Shown: positions 24,106-36,365 of the stretch, piece after piece
How positions within the stretch are numbered: position 1 is the stretch's first letter
Layout: every line of letters starts with the position of its first letter
Origin: Drosophila miranda
Taxonomy: Eukaryota; Arthropoda; Insecta; Diptera; Drosophilidae
Length of the DNA stretch: 64,000 nucleotides
NCBI RefSeq assembly: GCF_003369915.1
Contig: NC_046675.1
Coordinates: 6,014,001 to 6,078,000, forward strand
Direction: 5' to 3'
The notes under the pieces: model-generated
The model's input: only the letters and a program-made list of their open reading frames with translations
The model's database searches: none
What the model was told of the DNA's origin: nothing
Program-made: the position numbers and the translations under genes

Positions 24106-24446
24106 AAAGGAGTCCTTAAAATTAAACAGTCATATAGAAAATTAGTTGTTTAATCGGATAAAACTGCTCAGGACTGAGAGTCCTGTCTAGTAGTAATGTT
24201 AAACCGAATATCTGAATTGAGTAATATAACTTCCGATCATGGACAGAGATCAATTAACCCACTGTTGACCATAACCCATACTCTCCACGAAAATTATGAA
24301 TCTTGAAGAATTTTAGCGCAGTTCAGTGGAAAGATATCGTAGGGTTCCGTCAAGAAGAATTTACAACCAGAACTATTTGTCGCGTTTCCCTCAAGGTGTG
24401 CACCCAAATAAATAAAAGGGGTTTAGGTGGGCTAAGTTCGTTTTTT

Positions 24447-24512
24447 CATCGGTATATTTGCGGTATATTTTGAAATTTCGACGGTATATTTTTGAGATAT
24501 ATTTTATCGATA
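24447..24512 (+). promoter_or_regulatory. probable promoter of the poly-Q gene: Ohler-6-like repeats and a DRE
   Basis: Three copies of GGTATATTT occur in about 50 bp, followed by TATCGATA at 24505-24512, a perfect DRE core (WATCGATW). Ohler-6-type and DRE motifs mark Drosophila housekeeping promoters (established). The first coding ATG is about 195 bp downstream. A transcription start between 24515 and 24700 is inference. Confidence 0.65.
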
Positions 24513-24706
24513 GGTCCAATAAGGACAACTGCTTGCAAGGACAACACAATTTTTTCTCCTTTTGTGCCTCCCAATTAGTGCAGTCTCGTCCCTATTCCAA
24601 TTGGAGAACTCCTAAGAGCCGTTAGAGTCCCAATTCCAAAATGCATTGGTGGCGTCCCAGCGAATAGATGCCGCTGCAGTAGCCAGACAGTAGCCCACAG
24701 CCGAAA

Positions 24707-25765
24707 ATGAACAATTTGGTAAGTGGGTGGTAGTGGTGGTGGCCGTTTGTGTATGTGTAGGCGTGTCTGTGTGGGCTTTCATGGTGTGCGGGCTGTGTAT
24801 CAATTGTTGCAGGAGCACGTCAAGCACTTCTACCCAGAAAACTATAAATTGGATCTTTCGGAGACGATGAAGGCGGCACTATCCAAGGGTCCCGGCGTCG
24901 GGGGCGTGGCCAGTGGGTCATCGCACAGCGACATGCTGCCGCAGCCGAATGCCGGACTTCCCGGCGTGGGCTATGTGACCGAGAAGCTCTACATGCTGCT
25001 GCAGCTCTATTTGCAGAACAAGGGCTGGAACCCGAGCGCCGAGCTGCTGCAGTGCTTCAGCGATCTGAAGGACAACGCCATGCTGCCCAGTGCCGCCTAT
25101 CTGCAGTAAGTGTACAAATGTTGTAAGTGTATATGAATACCCTCCACTCAATCAAGTTCGTCCTCTCCATTAATAGGGTCTTGGCCAATCGACTGACGCT
25201 GGACTCACAGGGTCGCCTGATTCTGCGCGATAATGGAAAGATTGTTCTGCCGTTTGAGCATTTCGCCAACGCGGTCATGCTAAAGCACATGTCCGGTCCC
25301 CACGGGCTTCATCTAAGTGTGGACGCCACAGTGCGGGCTGTAATCGAGTCCTACACGATTGGGCGGGATCAGTTCGGGATGGAAAAGGAGTTCATTATCG
25401 AGGTGGTCCAGTCGTGCCCCAGCCCCGCCTGCCGCTACTACAAGAACCACATGGGCATCTCACCCATGCCATTCATGGAGCAACAGTATCCTGGCGTGAA
25501 TACGCCCGACTTTTTGCAACGACTCTCCCATCTACCGCCCAGCAGTGCAGCCGGAGGAAATGCTGCAGCTGGCTCTGCTTCCAGCGCTGCCAGCAGCACC
25601 AGCTCAAGCAATGTGGAAATCGACTTATCCAAGTCGACGGGCTCCAAGGTGGCACAGGTTCCAGTGCCGCCGCAGCTCCAGCATCTGACCAAGCAGCAGC
25701 AGAACAGCATCCAGACGCAGCTCTCACAGATCAGTGCTGCCGCCGCACATCATCAACAGCAGCAA

Positions 25766-25817
<52 letters not shown>

Positions 25818-26778
25818 AGGCCCAGGCGCAGGCCAAGCACCAGCAACAGCTTACGGCGGCTCTGATACAGCAACAAAATCGAGTGCTCGCCCAGCAGAGC
25901 CTTGAGAAGCTAAGCAATTTGAGTCCGCTGGAGAAGCAGCGTGTGTTTGCTCAACTGGATCCTAAGCACTTTGATCCCATGGCCGTGGCCGCAGCAGCAG
26001 CCAATTTACAGATCCAGGGTCTGATGCAATCGCAGGCAGTGGCCGCTGCCGTGGCCGCAAATCAGCAGCCGACTCCGGCCACCAGCACATCCACATCCGG
26101 GGGCTCCGGTGTCAGTTCGCAAACCCATCACCATCCAATGCCACCACCATCGCAGTCGCCGCACTCATCTTCATCGTCCTCCTCGCACTCGTCTCTGGAT
26201 CAGCTATCACATAAGAATGCAGCAGATTCCTTGCGGTTAGTTTCGGCTTTTCGGCATTTATTAGTTCTTAGTGCGAGTATTTCTCATTGCAGCTCAAATC
26301 TTGATTCGATTGAGTCGAACAAAGATCTACTGGCCCTGCACAACGGGGCCTGGGCCACCAGTGATGCCAATCGCTTGGACCACATGGCTGTTGGCCAGGA
26401 CAAGATTGTACGCATTTTTTCCGAACTTATGCGGAACATGTCTCGCATGAAGACCTACATACGTCCATCTATGTGCAAGCCCTACGGCAAGCAGAGCGAG
26501 AGTCTGCAGAAGAGTAAGTAAAGCGATAACCGGTTTATTCGTCTGCGATATTAGACACTGACTTTGCATTTGCAGCACTCATGGACACAATTCAGATTGT
26601 GCAAACGCTGCGCAACTGCTTGCCGGCTCCCCACATACCGGTCTCCTCCTGGAAGAGTGAGAGCGAGGGTAATTTGGGGGCAGGTGTTAGTGTCGGCGTT
26701 GGCGTCGCCGTTCCACAAGGACTAAATTTGAGCGCCGCCTTGGGTCTGCCATCGGGCAGATTGGACAACATGCACTAG
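24707..26778 (+). CDS. poly-glutamine nuclear-type protein, unrecognised
   Basis: I do not recognise this gene. Five exons (24707-24718, 24813-25105, 25177-26235, 26293-26513, 26576-26778) join in phase to 595 aa. The first coding exon is only four codons (MNNL). Residues about 5-230 are ordered and look conserved (VTEKLYMLLQLYLQNKGW, GPHGLHLSVDATVRAVIESY, a CPSPACRYYKNH Cys/His cluster). A low-complexity middle follows: poly-Ala/Ser, a tract of more than 20 Gln in mixed CAG/CAA codons (25755-25818), and further Ala- and Ser-rich stretches. The C-terminal third is ordered again (VGQDKIVRIFSELMRNMSRM, TYIRPSMCKPYGKQSESL). The pattern of two conserved ends around a disordered Q-rich linker suggests a transcriptional cofactor. 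That is inference from composition only. Confidence 0.85.
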
Positions 26779-27784
26779 GAGGGGATGGTAAGAGAGATTC
26801 TCTAAGATGAACCCAACAGAATGATATCATTTCATACACTTAACGCTCGAATTCTTCCAGAATGTCGAGAATACATAGTATTACATATACATAAACCCAT
26901 TTATATGATAAGGATAGAGGTTCACCTTCATAGGCTTGACTCCAGTTTTCCTTTTAGCAATTATGTGCCATGTTCAACACAAGACTTGATTTCGTTTCAA
27001 CACTTGACTGACATTTAGATGTGTACGAGTATATATTTCGACCCGATCCCGATGGGGATGCGGTGCCCATGCGCTGTACAAGGGGTCATCCTCGCATAAT
27101 ACCAGGTTGAGCCTTGTAGGGTGCATCGAAATAGCGGTTGGAACCGTTTTTTATGAATCTAAGTATCTTCTTTACTGACTTATTCCTCACCTCACTCTGT
27201 ACTTCCCGATTTGGCATACAAAATTAACACGCAAAATGGAGAATTAGTTAAAAAATTGGCAAAACGTCTGTGATATTTAAATTATGTTGGCAAATGGAAA
27301 GAAAAACTAAATTTAAATTTTTTTTTTATATATTGTGTGCCCTTTGTTGTGACGATTTTACAATATTTACTTTGTGCAATACCTACTAAGCATCTATTCT
27401 TAACTATGTATTCCTGTGCAATTGACGACTTCTCACCCATATCAAAACCCAACTCGAATCTAACATGGCAGCATGCCCGCCCCCACGCTACATAATATTA
27501 TACAAACGAGTATGTAGACGCATAAGATTTATATTATATTTTGCATTAGAAATACATACATATTTAGATGTATCGCGGCTCATCGATTGAGAATGTTGAG
27601 TCTAGGAAGAGATGAGACAAAAGGAGTTGTGTTTAAATTTAAGAAGCAGAAGAAGATGTGAAGATATGAAGGGTTGTATTCCAGCTACACGCATACGTAT
27701 AGTATAGGCTATTTAAATATACTTTATTCCGCCGTGCTCATCATTGAAATATCCAAATCGTAGCATGCAAACAGTATTAAACCC

Positions 27785-27889
27785 AATAAAAAGACACTTG
27801 CAAACCATAAGTATTTATCTAGCTAAAGTGAATGCATTTAGCATAACATAACATAATCGCTTGATGTTTATCTTCTGGACTTAAATAAA
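27785..27889 (+). terminator. poly(A) signals of the poly-Q gene
   Basis: Two AATAAA hexamers (27785-27790 and 27884-27889) in AT-rich context lie about 1 kb past the stop. Either could end the transcript. Confidence 0.5.
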
Positions 27890-28593
27890 CATTTTATTCT
27901 ATAAAGGAATATTTATTTTTAATTTACCGATGAAGAATCAGTGAAATGGTTTAATACAATCTAAGCCATGTGGGTCATATAGCCGGCGTTTAGCATGGTT
28001 GGAAGGAATTCCCGTTATTTTCGTGTGGGTGATGATGAAAGATTTGACGAGGGACTGCGATTTCTCTTTAACTATACCTTGGGAAAAACTAATGGCAGTA
28101 GTTTTAGCTCCCCATTTTTTCGTAGGAACCAAAAAATTATAAATAAATAACAAATTGGAAGAATAATAAGACGTCTTTCCAACTTTGGACCCCACGAATA
28201 CCGACGTGTTTCAGGAATATTTAAATCTATGGTTCAAATCAGTAAACAAACTAAGAATAACTGGGCCGATTTGGATTAAGGGGAAGAATTTCGTAAGGAT
28301 TTTACGAAAGAAAACTTTGTGATTTTTGTATATTTTTTGTAAATTGTCATAGTCGGGGGATCAGTTCGAAACTCAAGATATTATTGCCCATCGACGAAAC
28401 AAAAGTTAATCTCATTTCTAATTCGCGCAACCACAATGTGCGCCATAGCTAAACGAGGCAGGATCCGAGGGAATAAACAAAATTTAATTTTAATATTCAA
28501 AAATAATTTTTGTTTAGTATGCTGAGCATTTTGGTATTTTGTTGTAATTTTTAGTGCCATTTTGGAATTTGGTATTTTCGCGTTCTCAGTTCA

Positions 28594-28604
28594 CGGTCAC
28601 ACTG
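28594..28604 (+). promoter_or_regulatory. Hairless promoter, core Motif 1
   Basis: CGGTCACACTG matches Motif 1 (YGGTCACACTR), the M1BP site of Drosophila housekeeping promoters. Two GGTATTTT (Ohler-6-like) sites lie 20-75 bp upstream. The ATG of H is 693 bp downstream, with no better promoter signature between, so this is the likely start region. A 5' UTR intron is possible. Confidence 0.7.
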
Positions 28605-29296
28605 TCCGCACACTGAGCTGCGTTTTTCGTTGATAATTTTAAATTTATTTATTTAATTTATTGGTTTAAATCAGTGATCAATAATTTGTTTGCTGACCAG
28701 CTTGGTCGCAGCACGTGGCCTCAGCCTATTACGCGCATTATCGGATATCGATATCTGCTGATGGTAATTGGAGAACGTTTTTTCCTATTTTATCTCCTCC
28801 TTTTCCCACTTCGTTTTGTGCTCTGCTCTTGCTGTGCTCTCTTTGTGCTCTTCCGCCAGCAGCAGCCAGCCCCAATGCCTATGCCAATAGTAAACTCTGT
28901 GCGTGAAAACATATAAAGACAAAGTAAATGCAACGATAAGCGGCGGCTGAAAATGCTATAGGCCATGTGTGCAATAAAGTAAATTGTTTCAGCTTCCAAA
29001 ACACGAAAATGTTACCCAGACCAGACGCTCCCATTGCCGTGCCGAGCTGGCATATTTTGATACGCGACGCCGTCGACGTTGAGTTATGTCCCGGCTGCGG
29101 ACTGTGCGCGAGGAATTTACAACAAAAACAAAATGAAAATTGTATTTAAATTGTATGAAACCAATTAGAAAATCGAGCTGGAGTACATTTTTAACCAACG
29201 AAAATCATTTTGCCAACACATGAAAATGTTTTTCTTTGAAGGCCAACTCTAAATGACGTCACAATTGTAACAGAGTGCAACAGACGACAGACAACA

Positions 29297-32200
29297 ATGA
29301 CCGATGAGCATAAAAGTACCATTAACAGTAACAGCAGCAACAACTCCAACAACAATAGCAACGACAGCAGCAGCAACAACAACAACAGCAACAGCAACAA
29401 CGAACGCATAATTGCAGAGGCGGCAGCACAGTTTCTACTCAAAAATGGTTTGAACGGCAGCTTTCCACTGCCCCCGCCCCTGCCCGCGAACCTGAGCACG
29501 AGCACGAGCACTAGCACGACAGCAGGCAGGACGCCGACGCCCTCCTCATCATTGTCATCATCATCATCAGCTCCAGCCTCGTCAAATGGCTTTTTGCCGC
29601 ATGTCAGCACGCCCACAACAAAGACAACTAGAAGCAGTAACAGTCCAACAAGCAGCAGCAGCTCCTCAGCGATGGCGGCATCTGCTACGGTGGCAGCGAC
29701 TAGTGCCCTCGTCGGCTCTGCTCCGAAGCCTGTCGATGTAATGGGTGGTGTGCTCGACTACAGTTCCTTAAGCAGTGTGCCGAGTGCCACCGCCGCCGCA
29801 TCCATGGCGCCCACAGGATCTTTGAAGAGCGAGAAGGGTGTCAGCAGCATGAGCAGCAGCTTTGATATGGGCAGGCATCCGATATCGACGCACAGCAACA
29901 ACAGCACGGCCGGCTACGGCGGTCGTTTGCAGTTCTTTAAAGGCAAGTTTAAAACATAAACTTAAACCCATTTCCGTCAAGATAAAACAACAAACAACAT
30001 CCATCTTCTGCGCAACAGATGGCAAATTCATATTGGAACTGGCACGTTCGAAGGACGGCGATAAGAGCGGATGGGTCTCTGTAACGCGCAAGACTTTTCG
30101 CCCCCCATCTGCGGCCACCTCGGCCACCGTGACCCCAACGTCTGCAGTGACGACAACGTATCCAAAGAACGAGAATTCCACATCTCTGAGCTGTAAGTGT
30201 TTGTCATCCCCGTTTGGCATTTGACTGACAACTAAATATACCATGATGCGAGTGCATTTCTGAGCAAAATATTATTCGGTTTCTTGCAGTTTCGGATGAC
30301 AATAGCTCGATACAATCATCGCCGTGGCAACGGGACCAGCCCTGGAAACAGTCGAGACCACGACGCGGCATATCCAAAGAACTGTCGCTTTATTATTATC
30401 GTCCCAGGCACAGTGTCCTTAGCAAGGCTGCCCTCCAGACAGCATCACGCAAGAGAAGACGACCCCACGAGCCGATTGCCAATAGCGAAGATCTGCGGCC
30501 GATCTTCGAGTTGGTCAAGGCTGAAAATGGCGATGAGACACTAAAGGCCGAAGGCGGAGAAGCTGCAGAAGGCGACACTGCCACTGACACTGGCACTGGC
30601 GCTGCAGCAGAAGCTTCTGCAGAAACTGCAAATGAGATTAAAACGGAGAAACCAGAAACGATCAAAGTAGAAACGGAAGCAATGCCGGAAACGGAGTCGA
30701 ACAAGGCCGAAATCAATGATAGCCGCGAGTCAAAAGAGGAAGCTTCTGTGCCGAACGCAGAGACGAAAGTAAAAGTTGAGCCCACGATTGAGGCGACAGC
30801 ACCGGCGACTGCGGAGAAGATGAACACGAGTGAGGACGAAGAGGCCATGTCGGTGACAGTTAATGAACCCCCGATACCGCCTTCGATCAGTACGAACGGC
30901 AGCACTGGCAGCGATCTGAATGGCGATCACAAGACGCCACGAGCAGACAACAGAAGACTTAAAAAGCCGAAACCCAGAGCCAAGCTCAACAGCATCATTC
31001 AGAAACTTATCGATGGGGTGCCAGCACGTCTAGAGCAATTGTCCAAGACACCAGCGTCGACAGCGGCGGCAGTCACGGCAGCAGAGCGCAGCGGTGGCGG
31101 AGCCATCGGGAATCTAAGTCACTCTCTGACGCACAAGGTGAGTGGCCCCCTAGAATTGGACTAGAAAGAGCATTCCATTAACTGAAAACTAACAATCTCT
31201 TTTAGGTTTCGCCGCCAACGTCGGCCGCGGCAGTCAGCCGTCTAGTCGAGTACCATCATCAGCATGTCTCGCCCAGAAAGCGCATCCTGCGCGAGTTTGA
31301 GAAGGTGTCGCTGGAGGACAATGGTTGCGTGAACAATGGCAGCGGCAGCGGAGGCAGTAGCAGTGGAGGGGTCGGTGGCAAACGGAGTCGTGCCAAGGCT
31401 TCGGCACCGCCCAGCAAGTCAGCGCCCATGAATCTGGCACCGCCTCAAGGAAAGCCTAGCACTAGCACTAGCACACCCACTACATCGCCAGCACCGGCTG
31501 CGGCCTCGCAGCAGCCCACACGCCTGAACAGCTCCTACAGCATACACTCGCTCTTGGGCGGAGGCAGTGGCAGCTCCTCGTCGTCCTCCTCTTCATCTTC
31601 CAAGAAGACCATCGACCATCCGGCGGCCATCATCAGCAATGTGCATCACCAGCATTCGTTGTACGCCAATTCCGGAAACTATCCACGCTCCCTCCTCAGC
31701 TCCCCCAAGTCGCCCGAAGTGAGCGGCAGCAATGGCGGTGGAAAGTCGCCCTCACATGCGGCCAGCAAGAAACGCTCTCCCCCGTACACGACTGGGTCGC
31801 CGCTGCCCGTGGACTATGGGCATTCCTTCTATAGAGATCACTATTCTGGAACAGGAGGTCGACCATCGACGTCGACTGGCACAGCGGTTTCGCCACACAT
31901 TTCACACGGAGGAGTGGCGTCGCAAGATCTTTCACCGCCCCGTTCCACAACAGCTTCCCCCGCCACCACACCTCGCACCGTTCCCAAGAAGACTGCCTCG
32001 ATACGCCGCGAGTTTGCCTCGCCAACGGCCAGCAGCAGCAGCTGTCCGTCGCCCGGTGACCGAAGTACATCGCCACCAGATCGGCGCCACCAGATGCATA
32101 TGCAGCGTAGTTCACCAGCCTCCGGCTCGCCCTTGCACTACTATATGTATCCACCGCCGCAGGTGAACGGCAATGGATCATCGGGCAGCCCGACGGTGCC

Positions 32201-32881
32201 TGTGTCATCGGGCAGTAGCGCAGCCGCTGCGGCGGCGGCTGCAGCAGCGGCTGCTGCCGCCTACATTCCCTCGGTGGTGTCGCCATCGCTTTACCATCCC
32301 TACATATCTACACTGGCGGCCCTGAGGCACAACCCGTTGTGGGTGCACCATTACCAGGCGGGAGCCTCGCCGCTAATGCCGCCGCATCCACAGGCCAGCA
32401 GCAGTTCGGCTGCAGCCGCGAGACTGTCACCTCCCTCGCCGTATCATCCGTTTGCCTATAATGGCGTCGGGGCAGCCGCTGTTGCGGCTGCTGCAGCTGC
32501 CGCCGCATTTGGACAGCCCGCCCCCAGTCCGCATACGCATCCGCATCCGCATACGCACCTGACACATCCCGCGGCACTAACACACCACACGCCTGCACAC
32601 CTGGCCACGCCAAAACTGACTGATAGTAGTACCGATCTAATGTCTGCAGCGTCCAGTCATCGCACAGCCTCCACTTCGCCGACCAGCTCCAATGCATCCG
32701 TCTCCTCGGCGGCTGCCTCCGGTGCCGGCCCCTCCTCCTCCGCATTGTTTCATAATAGTAGCCTAAGGAATGAACAAAGTTCAGGTGAGTCTCCCCATCT
32801 AAGACTGACACTTGGACTGAGTCTGAGCTAATATTGTTTTGTATTCCTTCAGACTTACCACTGAATCTGTCGAAGCACTGA
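29297..32881 (+). CDS. H: Hairless, co-repressor of Notch signalling
   Basis: Five exons (29297-29942, 30019-30192, 30290-31137, 31206-32784, 32853-32881) join in phase to 1091 aa. Hairless binds Su(H) and converts it into a repressor by recruiting Groucho and CtBP at Notch target genes (established). All three contacts are visible. The Su(H)-binding segment runs from GGRLQFFKDGKFILELAR to KSGWVSVTRKTF (about residues 207-245). The Groucho motif is YSIHSLLG (about 667-674). The CtBP motif PLNLSKH is the extreme C-terminus. The rest is low-complexity: an Asn/Ser-rich start, an acidic Lys/Glu region (exon 3) and long Ala and Ser/Pro runs in exon 4. Intron 1 uses a GC donor (AAAG/GCAAGT) and falls inside the Su(H)-binding segment. 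The start MTDEHKS fits because IIAEAAAQFLLKNGL follows in frame. Confidence 0.97.
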
Positions 32882-32883
32882 GA

Positions 32884-32931
32884 CACACACACACACACAC
32901 AACCGCAACCACACACACACACACACACACA
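32884..32931 (+). repeat. two CA-dinucleotide tracts in the Hairless 3' UTR
   Basis: Two ACAC runs separated by a short CAACCGCAACC spacer start three bases after the stop codon. Confidence 0.9.
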
Positions 32932-35045
32932 CGCCCCAGCTGCCCCAGTTGATGGGCGCAACCATCGAGTTAAGTACATTACCGCACTAGTAGCGCTTAA
33001 GATGACATTCAACTACACATACAATTATTTGATAAGCTCGCTGCTAATTTAGTTGTAACCGAATTGTTTTAGCCTAAGCCTAAATCTAGTTAGGTTCTCG
33101 ATTAAGGCAGGAAATTCAAACGAAACGAAAGGAGAGCAGAACAGAAGAGAGGAGAGGAGAATAGCGGAGAAGAAACGAAGAGATACAAGGAAATCAAAAC
33201 AGACTCCAACAATGTTTCAACAAAAACTATTTATACAATCAGTTGAGAAATGGAACCCCTTCGATACACATATTTAATATGCAAAGGAATTTTATTCTCT
33301 GCCAACTAATAAGTAAAAACCATACAATTAACACATTTTTCTATAGGATGTATAAATTGCACGTCTTAAAGAATCTCAAACAAAAAGAGTTACGTTTTTT
33401 CATCAAAACATTTCCTTGAAACAGACTGAACCTGAATTTTTTTAGAAAAAAAAAGAAGAAAAACGATACAAAAATATAAAGTTATGGATTGCAGCATCCA
33501 ACATTTAAAGTGTATTTTACAAAACCTAAAAGAACAGATTTTTATAAAAAGCGTGTGCCTTTAAAAATGAAATGTAAAGAGAACTAGGGATTATATAAAA
33601 ACAAGAAGAGCTAAACCACAGGACATCTGGGAACAGATGCTTTACAGGTGAATTGAATCCATTTTAGATATGATATCCCCCAAAGCGAGGTCCAAAGGGC
33701 AGAAGTTGACGAAGTGTTGTACAAAATAGACCGCATACGATGGTAGTTTGATGTTTGTAAACCCCACACGGGAATAACTTTTTGGTTTGATTTTGGCTTT
33801 ACTCCAGGATCAAGCCAAAGATTGTGATATTCCCAGAAACATTATTTTGGTCGTGAAAAGGTTATACGAGTGGATCGACCTGTAGTTGGTGGTGAAACCC
33901 ATATTATCTTTCGATCACAAGCCCGTTCTATTTGTCCTTTAATGTACTTTATTTATGAGGCTTAAGCCTTAAACCTCATAATAATGATTCACATTACTAT
34001 TTCCAACAGATTTGTATAGCTCTACTTAGTACAGCTCCTTGTCAATGGCAGCCCAATCAAAAGCAAATGAAAATGTACAAAAATTCACATATACAACAAA
34101 AGAAAGAAAATATTTACAAAAACTAAAAACTGAAAAATGAAAAATGTATCCTAAAAAGTAAAAAATTCAAGCCGAAATTCGTACAACTGAAACTGATACA
34201 AATAAACAACAAAAAGTACTATATTCCTAAATGCAAAAAAGACAAAAACGAACCGCGGTTTCTCATATTTTCTAAATTATTTATATAAATCAAATGACTA
34301 TTTATATGTATGTACTGGTACGTGTTTATGTGTAGGGAAATAATTTTAATTGTATATACAGTATTTTTACACAACAACAACAACAAAAATTTAAATCAAG
34401 AAAACAACCCATATATTTAATACACCTATTTTTATAAAGGATTTTAACAAAATGCTGTATATTTGATATATTGTATGTATATGTATACACAGAAAACGAT
34501 TCCATTAGAGGTCAAGGCGAAAAAAAGTATCAAAATGTTTCACAATTTGCTGTTAACCTTTTACTAAACGAAAAACGAAAGCAAAAACAAAAACAAAACA
34601 AAACAAAAATATTAATTTCCATGAAAATTCCATACGGTTTCTACTACCTACTGATTAGCTAATAGCTAGGCGCCTAGGGACTATTACTATACTTTTACCT
34701 TTTTTTTGCATCGGTACTGTGTACGACGTTTTGTTTTATTTTATTGAATCCGTAGTGTAGTCGTAGACTTAACCATCAGTTTGCTTAGAGCGCTGGCCGG
34801 CATTGATGGTCATCCACCAGTGAGCGGAGCGGCATAGCCCGACAGATCATAATGGGGAAAACAGCAAGCAAAAGGGTTTTAGATATACATATGTATTTAA
34901 TATTACTGCATCCTCTTGATGCTGGAATGTGTGTAAAGTAAAACGGAAACAAAACTAGTTTTAAACAAATATATTTTATATAGGCATACATATACATATA
35001 CTATATGTATGTATACATGCAACTGAAACTGAATACTTGATGTCA

Positions 35046-35051
35046 AATAAA
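35046..35051 (+). terminator. likely Hairless poly(A) signal
   Basis: An AATAAA hexamer about 2.2 kb past the stop, followed by TG/T-rich sequence. Earlier hexamers (for example 34201) could give shorter 3' UTRs. Confidence 0.5.
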
Positions 35052-36365
35052 AACCTATACTAAATGTGTGACAAGTAATTTATTTCAGTTTTCCCCTCAG
35101 TTCTATTCCGAAGAAGAAGCGGTCCCCTGAGATATGATCTTAAGAAATTAAAGTACTGTAGATGCTGTGAAACATTGGAACCAACCAACCATTGGAAACC
35201 CCTCATAGGATTTGGCAAATAAGAGCCTCCTGTATGGCCTTTATAATCCTACTGGCCGGTGCGAAAGATCAATATATGGGCGAAGTGCAATAAGGTCTTG
35301 TAATAATCATCAAATGGCATTGATAATGGATGCTACCGGATGCTAGAATGGGCCTCCTGGCATCGACAACAGTTTTGATGGTTCTACTATGGATTATCAG
35401 GTTCCTTCCCTTCCGATTCGAGATAATATTCATCGGGTGTGGTGGTCAAGGTTCGCCGCTGGGATTTGTGTTTTCCCCTGTGAGAGTGCTCACTTCGCCC
35501 CCAATCCCAGTGAAACACGATTGAGTTGTTGAGACGAATACAGATACATTCGTAGAAGCACATGGTGTACATACATATGTTATGTATTTATATATTTCTT
35601 GTTTCGATTACATTCTATACACTCGTTCAAATATATGTATGTGTATGTGTATAATTCGTTTCATTTAATTATAATTATCCAGCGATTTACAAAATACATT
35701 ACAAGTACTAGTACATATACATATAAGACTATAACACTACGAAATGAACAGAAAAGAAACCAGGAAACACACACACAATAATTTCTGATTTAGTTTTTTG
35801 CTTGTTGCTGGAAAGGAAACAAATTATGGTACAGTACACAATATAAATCATCGTATTTTTGAGAGAGAAAACAAATTAAAGTTAACTTTTTAACTTATGG
35901 AGTAAATGTCGCTTAATTAGACACATAAGCATAATAGGATACATTCTTCTGCACGTTTGGGGGGGTTGTACAGGTTTCGAAACAACAAAAACAATACAAT
36001 AGGGTCCAAGGGGAGGGGTCATTGTTCAAATATCAAATATATATATATAGGTAATCCAAGAGGCAGGACATTAAATTATATTGGAGCACTTGTGGCAGTG
36101 ATTTTATCGATAGTGTGACATATATGGGGGGCTGTGGGTTTTGTGGGGGCTTGTGGGTCGGCCTAACATAGTGAACACATACATATGTAGTTTTGAACTT
36201 GGTTTTATGCATTTTACGGATACCCACGCCCGTCTGTTGCGGAGCGTGGTACCAATGTAAATATAAGCAGAGAGGATTGGGAATGATCCCTCTGGGGCTT
36301 CTGTGGGGGTGAGATAGTGTTTTGGAACACACAACGATCGTGTGCTGCATTTTGTTGATGTCCGT

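Larger units (their letters stand above)
21842..24440. other. intergenic region with duplicated flank and a dispersed repeat
   Basis: It holds the lipase 4 promoter-side flank (to about 22016) and the second copy of the distal flank (22135-22370). About 650 bp of AT-rich unique sequence follow, then the repeat element at 23044-24105 and some unique sequence leading to the promoter of the poly-Q gene. No coding exon is seen. Confidence 0.6.
26779..29296. other. poly-Q gene 3' UTR and Hairless upstream region
   Basis: The poly-Q gene 3' UTR probably extends to about 27805-27910; AATAAA hexamers occur at 27785 and 27884. Downstream lies a minus-strand open frame without ATG (27938-28195, see findings). 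The Hairless promoter and 5' UTR follow from about 28590. No tRNA or other RNA gene is apparent. Confidence 0.6.
32882..36365. other. Hairless 3' UTR and convergent Pi3K92E 3' side
   Basis: The H stop is followed at once by two CA-repeat tracts (32884-32931) and about 2.1 kb of AT-rich sequence up to AATAAA at 35046, the likely last poly(A) signal. A TGTATATA Pumilio-type octamer occurs near 34351. From about 36360 leftward the Pi3K92E 3' UTR begins. Nothing coding is seen between. Confidence 0.6.

Noticed and set aside
25414-25905. Alternative-frame Thr/Ala-rich product across the poly-Q tract
   Set aside because: The CAG/CAA repeat is open in all frames; only the Gln frame joins the conserved exons.
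29191-29616. Leucine-rich minus-strand frame in Hairless exon 1
   Set aside because: An artefact of AGC/AAC repeats read in reverse (GCT/GTT); not a membrane protein.
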